A stretch of 64,000 nt of DNA, taken from contig NC_134033.1 of assembly GCF_964204645.1 (NCBI RefSeq), forward strand, positions 7,102,231 to 7,166,230, read 5' to 3'. This stretch comes from Tubulanus polymorphus (lineage: Eukaryota; Nemertea; Palaeonemertea; Tubulaniformes; Tubulanidae). Below the pieces are notes generated by a model. It was not told where the DNA came from and made no database searches. It was given only the letters and a program-made list of their open reading frames with translations. The number at the start of each line of letters is the position of its first letter. The first letter of the stretch is position 1. Of this stretch, positions 40,396 to 51,853 are shown one piece after another. A program made the translations under genes and the position numbers.

Positions 40396-41952
40396 TTATT
40401 TTATCCGAACGACGTAAAGCAAGAATACGATAAACATAACGATAAACATAAACACAGCAGACGTGATAGCATGATTAATTTTCGCAATTGTTTCTACAAT
40501 TTCCCACAAATGTCCTAGTGCCTGGTCTTCTGACGACTTCTGAACAATTGGAGTAGACACTTCAATTGGACGTGCTAATGAATGTGTAATAGATTCCAAA
40601 ACATCCTGACTGCTCCTCGTATCCGTTTGTGATTTGCGTTTATTTGGTCCAGCATTTTTCCGTTTAGTTTCCTGTGATGGCGTTGATGCTCGCGGTATAC
40701 TAGACTCTGCATTACTAGTACATGGAGCGGGTGTACTACATCGACTAAAAGATCTTTCACTGGAGTCGTCGTTTTCAATGTCAATTTCATTGTCAGATAT
40801 AGGTTCATCAAGCTGAAATATAAAGTAATTTATCAATTAAATTTTTCATTGCAGATGCCACAAACAGAAGATGAATGGAAGAAAATTCCTGATTAGTTCG
40901 ATGAAAAGTGGAACTTTCCGAATACCATTGGTGCAATTGATGGAAAGCACATTGCTGTTAATGCACCTAAAAACTCGGGATCGGTGTATTATAACTATAA
41001 AAAGATTTTAGCATTGTATTGATGGCCCTAGTCGATGCGGACTATAAATTCGTTTATGTTGATGTGGGTTGTAACGGTCGCATATCTGATGGCGGAGTGT
41101 TCAATACATGTTCACTAGCTGAAGCACTTGAACAGAGACTTCTCAATATTCCAAAGAAATCTCAATTGCCAGACAGTGAGAAAGAGCTATCGTATCATAT
41201 ACTTGCTGATGATGCCTTTCCTTTAAAGGACTACATAATGAAACCATATCCGTTCCGTAATATGACTATAGAGCAAAGGATATATAACTACAGGCTGTCA
41301 CGAGCAAGACGTGTTGTCGAAAACGCCTTTGGGATCTTGTGCCAGAAATTTCGTGTGTTCTTGAGCAGAATGTGCCTTCAACCTGACCGCGTTGAGACAA
41401 TAGTACTCGCCGCATGTGTTCTCCACAATTTCTTGAGAAATCTTGGGGACCCTGTCTACACGCACCAAGGACTCATAGATAGCGAAGACACGGAAAGTCG
41501 TATCTGGTCAGATGGCGAATGGAGAACTGATGACATATTGCAATCAGTTGGCTTACCACATAGTAACTTTAGTAGTGTGCAAGCAAAAGAAAAACGGCTT
41601 TCCTTAATTGAATATTTTATGAATGAAGGTTCTGTGAGTTGGCAAGATAGCATGGTTTAAGAAATACATGTAGAACTCTATTTACTTTTCATATGACTTA
41701 CGTAATGGAAACGTTTTTACTTATAATATCGTGTGAAAATCATTTGTAATAAAATAATGGCATTTAAATTTTTTACCTCGAAATTTGACTGTGTATCTCT
41801 ATGCTTCATATGAGGAGACAAGAACGTTAATTGCTTTTCAATCCACTCTTGTCTTGGAGTTGGTGCTTTCCGTCCACTTCCAGATGCAGGGGTTTTCATA
41901 GCTCGGCCAAACTGTGTCCGCAAAGTTTTCATCCTTTTCTTCACGGAGTCGG
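40396..41952 (-). CDS. PIF/Harbinger partner protein, MADF/Myb-like, two visible exons
   Basis: The exon 41952-41777 encodes [17 protein letters not shown] and [16 protein letters not shown], which fits the second half of a MADF/Myb-SANT-like DNA-binding domain. The donor GAG|GTAAAA at 41776 joins, phase zero, to the exon beginning at 40812 (TTTATATTTCAG|CTTGAT). That second exon encodes an acidic linker, a Ser/Pro-rich part and a hydrophobic end (about residues 120-146 of the exon frame). In Harbinger transposons this protein brings the nuclease to the DNA ends. The N-terminal exons seem lost at the TA run. Confidence 0.7.
40855..41660 (+). pseudogene. PIF/Harbinger DDE nuclease (HARBI1-like), broken
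   Basis: The DDE_4-type nuclease shows [12 protein letters not shown] (first Asp), [10 protein letters not shown] (second Asp) and [11 protein letters not shown] (Glu). [16 protein letters not shown] and [12 protein letters not shown] complete the family signature. A TAG after KKIPD and a one-base frame loss near 41010-41020 break the N-terminal part. The remaining 213-codon frame (41019-41660) is open. It lies on the opposite strand within the intron of the MADF-like partner gene (intron 40813-41776). Confidence 0.85.
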
Positions 41953-41976
41953 CTGAAATTGAATTATGAGACCAGG

Positions 41977-42610
<634 letters not shown>

Positions 42611-43330
42611 TGTTTTCTCGCGTTATTTTAGTTTTGTCGTTTTGTCGTAATGTCGCCCTTATTTGCATATTCGTGTTTTTTCAACTTATCAGCCACCATA
42701 CTAAAGCTTTAAGGTCGCGTAAAACTCGATAAACACTTCAAGCGACACAGCGAACGATCTCCTTTCCCCCACTGCGAACGCTTACTCCGAATGTCAAGTG
42801 TGAGTCCAGCATACGGATAGGAGTGTGGTATATACTTGTATTCAGTAAATACCTTGTGGATTTGACAATGATCGGTATGTACTGTAGGAAATATAGAGTA
42901 TTGATGGTATTGATATAGAGGGCCGCGGCCGAATAAAGTAATATATTCTTTTATTTTGATACCTCGTCGACATAACAGCTTTTCTCCGCTATATCTCTTC
43001 GGCGTGTTTAGTTAAGGCCTACGACTCCCCGGTACACTTATGATTTATCTTAGTAAAAACACGGTAAATTTGGTAAAGAAAAATAGGTATTGCTAAATTA
43101 ACTGCTTGACGCCCGCAGCCAAATCACTGGTAGTAATAAATTAATTTGTACTCGATTTGATTCTCAGAATGAGGAGAAACTCGCAGCTGATTCCCGGAAC
43201 GACGATGTAGTGACACACGTCGATTTGTCGATGTTTACGGCTCGACAGTGCTTTTAAAATCTAAAGTAGTAAATTTCCTGTGTACCAGTAATATAATTTG
43301 ATGAGGAAAATGGGTTACTGTTAAAATTAG
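42611..43330. other. Unassigned sequence duplicated near 51165-51380
   Basis: The part from about 43168 (GAGGAGAAACTCGCAGCTGA, then ACGACGATGTAGT) to about 43310 recurs at about 51171-51320 with few changes. Both copies follow a minisatellite array. So the array and this flank seem to belong to one repeated unit. No gene found. Confidence 0.6.
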
Positions 43331-43532
43331 TTTTTAAAAACCGCGACAGAATGTGCAATCTTTCGGTAATAAATTTGTTAATTTTGTTAATATTTTGCTT
43401 GAACCAAAAATCTTCTTCATTCTGACAAAAAATGTGTTCGAATGAAAAGCTATGTTATTGTTGAAATGAAAAAAAAATTTGGTTGAGCGAAAACAATTTT
43501 TTTCGAACGAATGTTTGAATGAAAACAATTCT

Positions 43533-43956
43533 ACGGAAGCGATAAGGAGCCTCGAGATGTCGCGTTCCAACTCGACAAGTCGTCATATTTATGTCGACAT
43601 ACCGCGATATATCGCGATATATCGCGTCAAGTCGACATGAATATATCGCCATATCGTGACGTTTTCACGACAAATTTCGCTTTTTCGCCCATTTTCCACG
43701 GGACAAACCGTCATTTGAAGACATGTCTAAATGTAAGATGAGGACACCAGTAATATGACGACTGAGTTTCAAGTCGTCACGAATATGTCGACTTGTCGCG
43801 AGGAAAGTGGTTGAGAGAACGAAATATGTCGTCAAAACGTCACGATATATCGACATATTCATGTCGACTTGACGCGATATATCGCGGTATGTCGACATAA
43901 ATATGGCGACTTGTCGAGTTGGAACGCGACATCTCGAGGTCCTTTATTGCTTCCGT
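43533..43956. mobile_element. hAT-like MITE, copy 1 (424 bp) with 8-bp target duplication
   Basis: Terminal inverted repeats start ACGGAAGCGATAAGGAGCCT and end with the complement TTGCTTCCGT. The 8 bases ACAATTCT flank both sides (43525-43532 and 43957-43964). It has further inner inverted repeats with GATATATCGC motifs and no coding potential. The overlapping short frames on the minus strand are not genes. Confidence 0.85.
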
Positions 43957-44493
43957 ACAATTCTGTTCGATTGAACGAAATACTTAATACTTTCGGTTCG
44001 GAGAAAAAACTTTTTTCAATATACTTGTTCGAACGAAAAACTTAATGTTCTGACAAGAAAATTCTGTTCAAATTAAAACGATTCTGTTCAATTGAATGAT
44101 TGTTGGAATGAAAAACCTTTCGTTTGGACAAAAAAAAAGTTTGTTCAACTTTGTTCTAACGATTTTTTCAAATTGGTTCAATTGTATAGAATATTATTGG
44201 TTCGAACGAAATAAATTTTGTTCCGACGAAAGAATTTTCAAACGAAAGGTCTTTTGAACGAAAAAAAAAGATATTTCTGGTGCTCCGCAGTAACTTAAAG
44301 CCAGACGTAGGTTGTTCTTGTGACACGATGCGATCCTCGCGTTGCATCGCAAGTTTCGATGCAAGTCGCTTGCAATACGATTGTGTGCGACTAGTTTCTG
44401 CCAGTCGCAAGAGCGCGTCGGTTGGTTGTGACAGTCGTGTCGCGTCGCAGAAAGTAGAACACGTACGACTCAATGTGACTGGCGTTGCTGAAA

Positions 44494-44651
44494 GATGAGG
44501 ACGCCAGTGATATGACGACTGAGTTTCAAGTCGTCAAAACGTCCCGATATGTCGACATATTCATGTCGAATTGATGCGATATATCGACATAAATATGGCG
44601 ACTTGTCGAGTTGTAACGCAACAACTCGAGTCCCTTTATCGCTTCCGTAGA
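44494..44651. mobile_element. Truncated copy of the same MITE (right part)
   Basis: Contains the sequence from GATGAGGACGCCAGTGATAT to the right end CTTTATCGCTTCCGT with some deletions. The left part is missing. Confidence 0.7.
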
Positions 44652-44747
44652 TCTTTCATTAAGTAGGATCACTTGAATGATCGCTTTAATATCACTTTAA
44701 AAAAAAAAGAATCTGCCAAAATGACCTTAATATTCGACACTATATCT

Positions 44748-45161
44748 ACGGAAGCGATAAGGGGCCTCGAGATGACGCGTTCCAACTCGACAAGTCGCCA
44801 TATTATTGTCGACATACCGCGATATATCGCGTCAAGTCGACATGAATATGTCGATATATCGTGACGTTTTGACGACATATTTCGTTTTCTCAACCATTTT
44901 CCTCAAGACAAGTCGACATATTCATGACGACTTGAAACTCAGTCGTCATATTACTGGCGTCCTCATCTTACATTTAGACATGTCTTCAAATGACGGCTTG
45001 TCCCGTGGAAAATGAGCAAATAAGCGAAATTTGTCGTGAAAACGTGACGATATGTAGACATATTCATGTGAACTTGACACGATATATCGCGATATATCGA
45101 CATAAATATGGCGACTTGTCGAGTTTGAACGCGACAACTCGAGGCCCTTTATCGCTTCCGT
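44748..45161. mobile_element. hAT-like MITE, copy 2 (414 bp)
   Basis: Same terminal repeats as copy 1 but with the inner part in inverted order. ACTATATC occurs on both flanks (44739-44746 and 45162-45169), with one extra base on the left side. It again fits an 8-base duplication. Confidence 0.82.
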
Positions 45162-45249
45162 ACTATATCAGATTAATCGACTTCAAAATAGGCGAAAGCA
45201 TGATTCTTTATTACGTTATTAATTGGCCTAATTATTCAAAAGCTAATAA

Positions 45250-45460
45250 TGTGGGCGACAAAACCAAAAAAATTAATTGTCGCGGGCGATAAAACCAAAA
45301 TAATCAATTGTCGCGGGCGATAAAACCAAAATAATCAATTGTCGCTGGCGATAAAACCAAAATATTGAATTGTCGCGGGCGACAAAACCAAAAAAATGAA
45401 TTGTCGCGGGCGACAAAACCAAAATAATGAATTTTCGCGGGCGACAAAACCAAACTAGGG
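45250..45460. repeat. Palindromic 30-bp minisatellite, array 2
   Basis: Seven or so units of the 42088-42610 family. The array stops abruptly at about 45462, where an unrelated repeat element begins, and resumes at about 46713. The element was therefore probably inserted into one array. Confidence 0.9.
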
Positions 45461-45462
45461 GT

Positions 45463-46710
45463 CCAGGGACACCATGCTCACTTAAGAAGTGGTTTCAAAT
45501 GCTCAACAATCTAACAATTTCAATACATAACGCCCTCTAGTGACCATATACAAAAACCAATGAACTTGAAACCCACCACAATCATAGAACATATGAGCAG
45601 CTATGATTTTGTAATCGATGGTGATAACAAAATATGCCTCGTTACCAATTTAATATGGAAATACTAAGTTATTCTACTATTCAACGCCCCCTGGTGACCA
45701 TATGCAAAACCCAATGACCTTAAAACTCACCCCAATCGTAGTACATGTCATAAAATACAACTTTGCAATTGATCATAGTTACAAAATATGCCTAGGTACC
45801 AATCTAATAAGGAAATGCTAAGCCATTCTACTATTCAACGCCCCCTGGTGACTATATGGAATAACTAATGTCCTTAAAAACTCACCACAATCATAGACGA
45901 TGTAATGAACTACAACTTTGCAATTGATCATGGTAACAAAATATGCCTTGGTACAAATATAGCAATACTAAGTTATTGTATTATTCAACGCCCCCTGATG
46001 GCCACATACAAAAACCAATGACCTTGAAACTCACCAAAATCATAGAACACGTTATGGGCTACAACTTTCCAATTGAATATAGTAACACAATATGCTTAGG
46101 TATCAATTTAATGTGGAAAAACTTTTTCCCACCTACGAATGAGTACTGATGACACCAAGATGGCCGCCAATTGCGTCATAATTGGCTGATCAAAGATACC
46201 TGTCCCAGGTATAAAACATCCCTCTCTAAAGAATACCCATCAGCAATTGCAATGAGAAATGGCAAACCAGTAGGAAGCTACGTAACCTAGAATTCTGGCC
46301 AAAATTGACATTTTTGGGCACTAAAAAGGTCATAGGACGGCCATCTTGAGTCAGATCGACCCAATTTTCTTATGCTGATGGGCCTTTGGTAGATTCAAAT
46401 ATAAACGAAAGATCAAGGTAATTGATCAAAGCGTCTTCAAAATTTCCCACGAAAACTTCGAAAATGTTTAAAAAGTGCTGATTTTGGCAAACAACAATGG
46501 CTGCCAGTCGGCCATCTTGAATCTGACTGGGCCAGTTTTTGGGCTGACGATGTGTCTAGGGTAGATACATGTATAAACCAAATATCAAGACATTACCTTG
46601 AAGCGTCTTCAAAACTTCCCAAAATAACTGGATTCCGTCTATGGACGGACGGACGGATGAAAAGTGAACGCAATAGCCCGCTGGGACTAAAGTCCCAAGT
46701 GGACTGAAAA
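45463..46710. mobile_element. Non-autonomous element with 165-bp internal repeats, inserted in the minisatellite
   Basis: The first part has about four tandem units of about 150-165 bases that share TATTCAACGCCCCCTGGTGA and AAACTCACC. A unique part follows with ACAATGGCTGCCAGTCGGCC, and the end is GGACGGACGGACGGATGAAA followed by GGGACTAAAGTCCCAAGTGG. A related copy is at 47500-48680. There is no coding potential. Tandem-repeat cores of about 160 bases recall the 'pearl' elements of bivalves, but this is only a resemblance. Confidence 0.55.
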
Positions 46711-46712
46711 AT

Positions 46713-47490
46713 AATTGTCGCGGGCGACAAAACCAAAATATTGAATTGTCGCGGGCGTCAAAACCAAACTAATGAATTGTCGCGGGCGATAAAACCAAAC
46801 TAATGAATTGTCGCGGGATAAAACAAAAATATTGAATTGTTGCGGGCAATAAAACCAAAATAATGAATCGTCTCGGGCGACAAAAACAAAATATTGAATC
46901 GTCGCGGGCGACAAAATCAAAATAATGAATTGTCGCGGGCGACAAAACCAAAATAATGAATTGTCGCGGGCGATAAAACGAAAATAATGAATGGTCTCGG
47001 GCGACAAAACCAAAATAATGAATTGTCGCGGGCGATAAAACCAAAATATTGAATTGACGCGGGCGACAAAACCAAAAAAAAATTGGCACAGGCGATAAAA
47101 ACAAAATATAAAACCAAAATAATGAATTATCGTGGGCGATAAAACCAAAATATTGAATTGTCGCGGGCGATAAAACCAAAATAATGAATTGTCGCGGGCG
47201 ATAAAACCAAAATAATGAATTATCGCGGGCGATAAAACCAAAATATTGAATTGTCGCGGGCAATTAAACCAAAATAATGAATTGTCTCGGGCGACAAAAC
47301 CAAAATAATGAATTGTCGCGGGCGATAAAACCAAAATAATGAATTGTCGCGGGCGATAAAACCAAAATATTGAATTGTCGCGGGCGATAAAACAAAATTA
47401 ATGAATTATATCGCGGGCGACAAAACCAAAATATTGAATTGTCGCGGGCGACTAAACCAAAATATTGAATTGTTGCGGGCGACAAAACCA
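46713..47490. repeat. Palindromic 30-bp minisatellite, array 3
   Basis: The longest run of the TTGTCGCGGGCGACAA unit, about 25 copies. All long frames on the minus strand are artefacts of the period. Confidence 0.92.
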
Positions 47491-47639
47491 AACCAAGAGC
47501 CCCAAGGGGCACAATGGCCAGCCTGTCAGATTTGCTTTTTATAAATGATGTAATCTGTGGGTTATATTTATCAATATACACTCCCTGCTCAATGTCATTT
47601 ACATAGTACAATCGTGTGTTAACACAGACAGCAGGAGCG

Positions 47640-47945
47640 AATGTAATATAGAAATGCTAAGTTATTGTATTGTTCAACGCCCCTGGTGGCCATATACAAA
47701 AACCAATGAGCTTGAAACTCACCAAGATCATAGACCATGTCATGAGCTACAACTTTCCAATTGATTATGGTAGCAAAATATGCATAGGTACGAATGTAAT
47801 ATAGAAATACTAAGTTATTGTATTGTTCAACGCCCCCTGGTGGCCATAAACAAAAACCACTGAGCTTGAAACTCACCTCAATCATAGAACATGTCATGAG
47901 CTACAACTTTCCAATTAATTATGGTAGCAAAATATGCTTAAGTAT
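47640..47945. repeat. Two further copies of the 150-165-bp repeat
   Basis: Units with AACGCCCCCTGGTGGCCATA and AACTTTCCAATT at about 47640 and 47800, homologous to 45500-46130. Confidence 0.8.
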
Positions 47946-48001
47946 CAAAATGATGTGGCTAAACTTTTTTTCCACCTACGAATGAGTACTGATGACCCCA
48001 A

Positions 48002-48439
48002 GATGGCCGCCAATTGCGTCATAATTGCCTGGTCAAAAATACCCTCTCGGATATAAAAGATCCTTTTCCAAAGAATACCCATTACAAATTGCAATGAAAA
48101 ATGGCACACCATTAGAAAGCTACAGGACTCAGAATTCAGGCCAAAATTAACATTTTTGGGAACAAAAAAGGTCACAGGACGGCCATCTTGAGTCCGATCG
48201 ACCCAATTTTTCTCATGCCGATGGCCGCCAATTGCGTCATAATTGCCTGGTCAAAAATACCCTCTCGGATATAAAAGATCCTTTTCCAAAGAATACCCAT
48301 TACAAATTGCAATGAAAAATGGCACACCATTAGAAAGCTACAGGACTCAGAATTCAGGCCAAAATTAACATTTTTGGGAACAAAAAAGGTCACAGGACGG
48401 CCATCTTGAGTCCGATCGACCCAATTTTTCTCATGCCGA
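48002..48439. repeat. Exact tandem duplication of about 219 bases
   Basis: The sequence from GATGGCCGCCAATTGCGTCA to CCAATTTTTCTCATGCC occurs twice in a row, with no difference that I can see. It must be very recent, or an assembly artefact. Confidence 0.85.
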
Positions 48440-48689
48440 TGGGCCCTTGGGGGATACAAATATATACGAATGATCAAGGTTATTGATAAAAGTGTCTTCA
48501 AAATTCCCCTCGAAAACTTCTAAAATGTGTAAAAAGTGCTGATTTTGGCGAACAACAATGGCTGCCAGTCGGCCATCTTGAATCTGACAGGGCCAGTTTT
48601 TGGCCTGAAGATGTGTCTAGGGTAGATACACGTATAAACCAAATATCAAGACATTACCTTGAAGCGTCTTCAAAACTTTGGAACTCTCA

Positions 48690-50105
48690 CGAACTATCTA
48701 GATGGTTATCTCTCGACTCAATAGCTTCAAGACCCATCTCAGAACAACTTTGTTCCATGCAGCATACCATTAACTCTCGGAAAGCGAATTGGATTTAACA
48801 TTTTTTTGGCAGAATAAAATTTGATTGAATTTGCAATTCGAGCACATGGCTAATTAGCATATCAAGTTCATACACTCGATTTGGGAAAAGCAATTTTTTG
48901 CGAACCTTGCGCAATTGTCAAGGATGAATTTTCTGTAGAGCAAATAAAAATTCCTCCCAAACACCAAATCAACTAAAGACTAAAATAAAGAAATCGATCT
49001 TGAAATACGATTTTAAATCTTAAAATAAAACCCGGAAGTAAAACAATAGACGATACCGCGGGTTCACGTGAGCACCTGATTTCTGTAAACGAAATGTTGG
49101 TTGTGACAAAATTGTTCAGACGGTTTTGGTGGTAATTCGAACGGAAACGTAACAACCATGGTCGACTTATTCGATGAAATCAGGCCAATGTGATATCCAA
49201 ATTTTGACTTTTTTATTCTCCAGACCTCCCTGATATAGAAATAAAAAATTTTGGTGGTACGAATGGTAATAATAGTAATAATCACAGCGCCGACGGCGAC
49301 AGAGCCGTGTCAGAGATCGGCGGAGTGAAAATTGCGGAGGTGGACGAACACGAAGAAGTAGGCTATTGAGCTACTTGAATCGCGAAAACTCCTGGCGCGG
49401 TCCCGACGCTTTTCGTTGATTAAGTAGTACAAATATCAAGCAATGGGTTTTCACCACAATCTACCGCCGGTGTTTACCCGATTTCAATATCACTCCAAAA
49501 AAGAAACCTCGAAATATCGAACCGCAACACTTTCGGTAGATATCCGCAGCTGCCCAACCGGGAAACTTATTTGTTGATAGCATCGATTGGATCCATCATC
49601 TTCTCCCGTCAAGGGATTCGAACCCACTAAGCTAAAGCCGTGCCAGAATCAGGTCGGGCCAATCACAGCGCTTGTAACAAACCACATTAGGCTTCTGTGG
49701 AATTTCCCAGTAAATGGGCCAATCAGCGAACACGTAGCGAACAAGGAAGTATTGTCGCGTGTTGATACATGACGTCATGCGCAAAAGCGCCAGTAATGAA
49801 ATCACGATAATTCACGTGAACAGCTGCTGATATTTTTAGATAAACCAATCACAGGGAAGACACAACTTCCTGATTGGCTGATAAAAATTGAAATTTTCCC
49901 GATTTTATTTTCGTGAAAAATGCAGAAAACATTTTTATGAAAGCCTATTTCAAAATTCTGCTCGCTACGATTCCGAGAATGGATTACGCTTAAATACGTG
50001 ATTCGTTCGAATATGCCCTCACTTGGCAAGCAAAAGAGCCTTTTGTGTGGAAACCATGTCATTTAAATTCGCTCCATTTGTATAGTAATAGGCTCAGCCT
50101 ACGGC
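48690..50105. other. Unassigned host-like DNA
   Basis: No gene recognised. A tRNA-like sequence on the minus strand near 49605-49650 has A-box-like TAGCTTAGTGG directly followed by a B box GGTTCGAATCC. This is too compact for a tRNA and may be a SINE remnant. The short frames here are not convincing. Confidence 0.45.
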
Positions 50106-50109
50106 TGGC

Positions 50110-50862
50110 CTAAAAAGAATTGTCGGGGCGACAAAACAAAAATAATGAATTGTCGCGGGCTATAAATCAAAATTAATGAATTGTCGCGGGCGATAAAACC
50201 AAAATAATGAATTGTCGCGGGCGACAAAACCAAAATGGTGAATTGTCGCCGGCGACAAAACCTAAATGGTTAATTGTCGCGGGCGACAAAACCAAAAAGG
50301 TGAATTGTCGCGGGCGACAAAACCAAAATGGTGAATTGTCTCAGGCGACAAAACTAAAATAATGAATAATCGCGGGCGATAAAACAAAAATATTGAATTG
50401 TCGCAGGCGATAAAACCAAAAAAGAAAATTGTCGCGGGCGACAAAAACAAAATATAAAACCAAAATAATGAATTGTCGCGGGCGACAAAACCAAAATAAT
50501 GAATTGTCGGTGGCGATAAAACCAAAGTAATGAATTGTCGCGGGCGATAAAACCAAAATATTGAATTTTCGTGGGCGACAAAACCAAAATATTGAATTGT
50601 CGCGGGCGACAAAACCAAACTAATTAATTGTCGCGGGCGACAAAACCAAACTAATGAATTTTCGCGGGCGATAAAACCAAAATAATGAATTGTCGGTGGC
50701 GATAAAACCAAAGTAATGAATTGTCGCGGGCGATAAAACCAAACTAATGAATTGTCGCGGGCGATAAAACCAAAATAATGAATTGTCTCGGGCGACAAAA
50801 ACAAGATATTGAATCGTCGCGGGCGATAAAAACAAAATATTGAATTGTCGCGGAATGATGCA
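50110..50862. repeat. Palindromic 30-bp minisatellite, array 4
   Basis: Same unit as arrays 1-3. Some neighbouring units repeat as blocks of two or three, so the array also grew by larger duplications. The minus-strand frames are artefacts. Confidence 0.9.
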
Positions 50863-50869
50863 ATCGTGA

Positions 50870-51625
50870 GTTGAAATAATACCTGAACAAATCGATGCAC
50901 AGACATTCACTATATATATCTACTTGAACAATCGAGCCTACTCAGTAATATACTCAGTTTTTACGAAACCTGGAGTTTTTGTTTCAGAGAAATTTGAGTA
51001 TCAGTATCCGATGCTATATACTAACGTTAACGTTAGTTATCATCGCTCCGTCATGCTAAGTTATACATTTCATGTCAACCAGTATCTACAGGCAGCTGTA
51101 CAGTGTGTACACACTATATCTGAATACGAGGCTGGAATAACAGGCTCACTTCACGTAGGTTCATGATGAGGAGAAACTCGCAGCTGATCCCCGGAACGAC
51201 GATGTAGTAACACACGTCGATTCGTCGATGTTTACGGCTCGACAGTGCTTTTAAAATCTTAAGTAGTAAATTTCCAGTGTATCGGTAATATGATTTGATG
51301 AGGAAAATGGGCTATTGTTAAAATCACTGTCTGAAGACCGCGACTGAATGTGAAGTCTGCGGCAATAAATTAGTTCATTTATACTTGAATTGATAATCGA
51401 AGTGACAGTCGGCCTGCGGGTTGATTTCGGGATGACGACTCGAAAAACATGTCGCCCCATTGAATGGGGCTAGATTTTCGATGTTTACGGCCCGACAGCG
51501 CTTTTGTAACGATGATTCGTGAAAAAACACGCGGGCTATTTGTAGATCTCAGTGAGCTGAACGATATTATATGGATTGTATATGAAACAGCGGTAAGGTA
51601 ACAAAGCCTATGTTCTTTTGGTAAA
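50870..51625. other. Unassigned DNA, partly duplicated from 43168-43310
   Basis: A sequence homologous to 43168-43310 lies at about 51171-51320. The rest shows no gene. The composition changes to AT-rich at about 51640, where Polinton block B1 starts. Confidence 0.5.
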
Positions 51626-51639
51626 AATAGTGTGGAAGA

Positions 51640-51840
51640 AAATAATAATAATAATAATCACGCGGATATCAATAGGGTTTTCTGTGAAATAACAGAAAAC
51701 CCTAATAATAATAATAATAATAATAATAAGAAACACGCGAATCTCAATAGGGTTTTCTGTGAAATAACAGAAAACCCTAATAATAATCACGCGGATATCA
51801 ATAGGGTTTTCTGTGAAATAACTGAAAACCCTAATAAGAA
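51640..51840. repeat. Three hairpins AGGGTTTTCTGT...ACAGAAAACCCT separated by AAT runs
   Basis: The hairpins lie at 51674-51703, 51749-51778 and 51803-51832, each preceded by AAT repeats and a CACGCGGATATCAAT-like or CACGCGAATCTCAAT-like joint. The arms pair over 12 bases with a GAAATA loop; the third copy has one mismatch. They are placed right at the left edge of block B1. A related hairpin is at 31551. Confidence 0.85.
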
Positions 51841-51853
51841 AATTAGTATTAAA

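Noticed and set aside
49600-49660. tRNA gene on the minus strand
   Set aside because: A and B boxes are adjacent with no anticodon arm between them; more like a SINE remnant.
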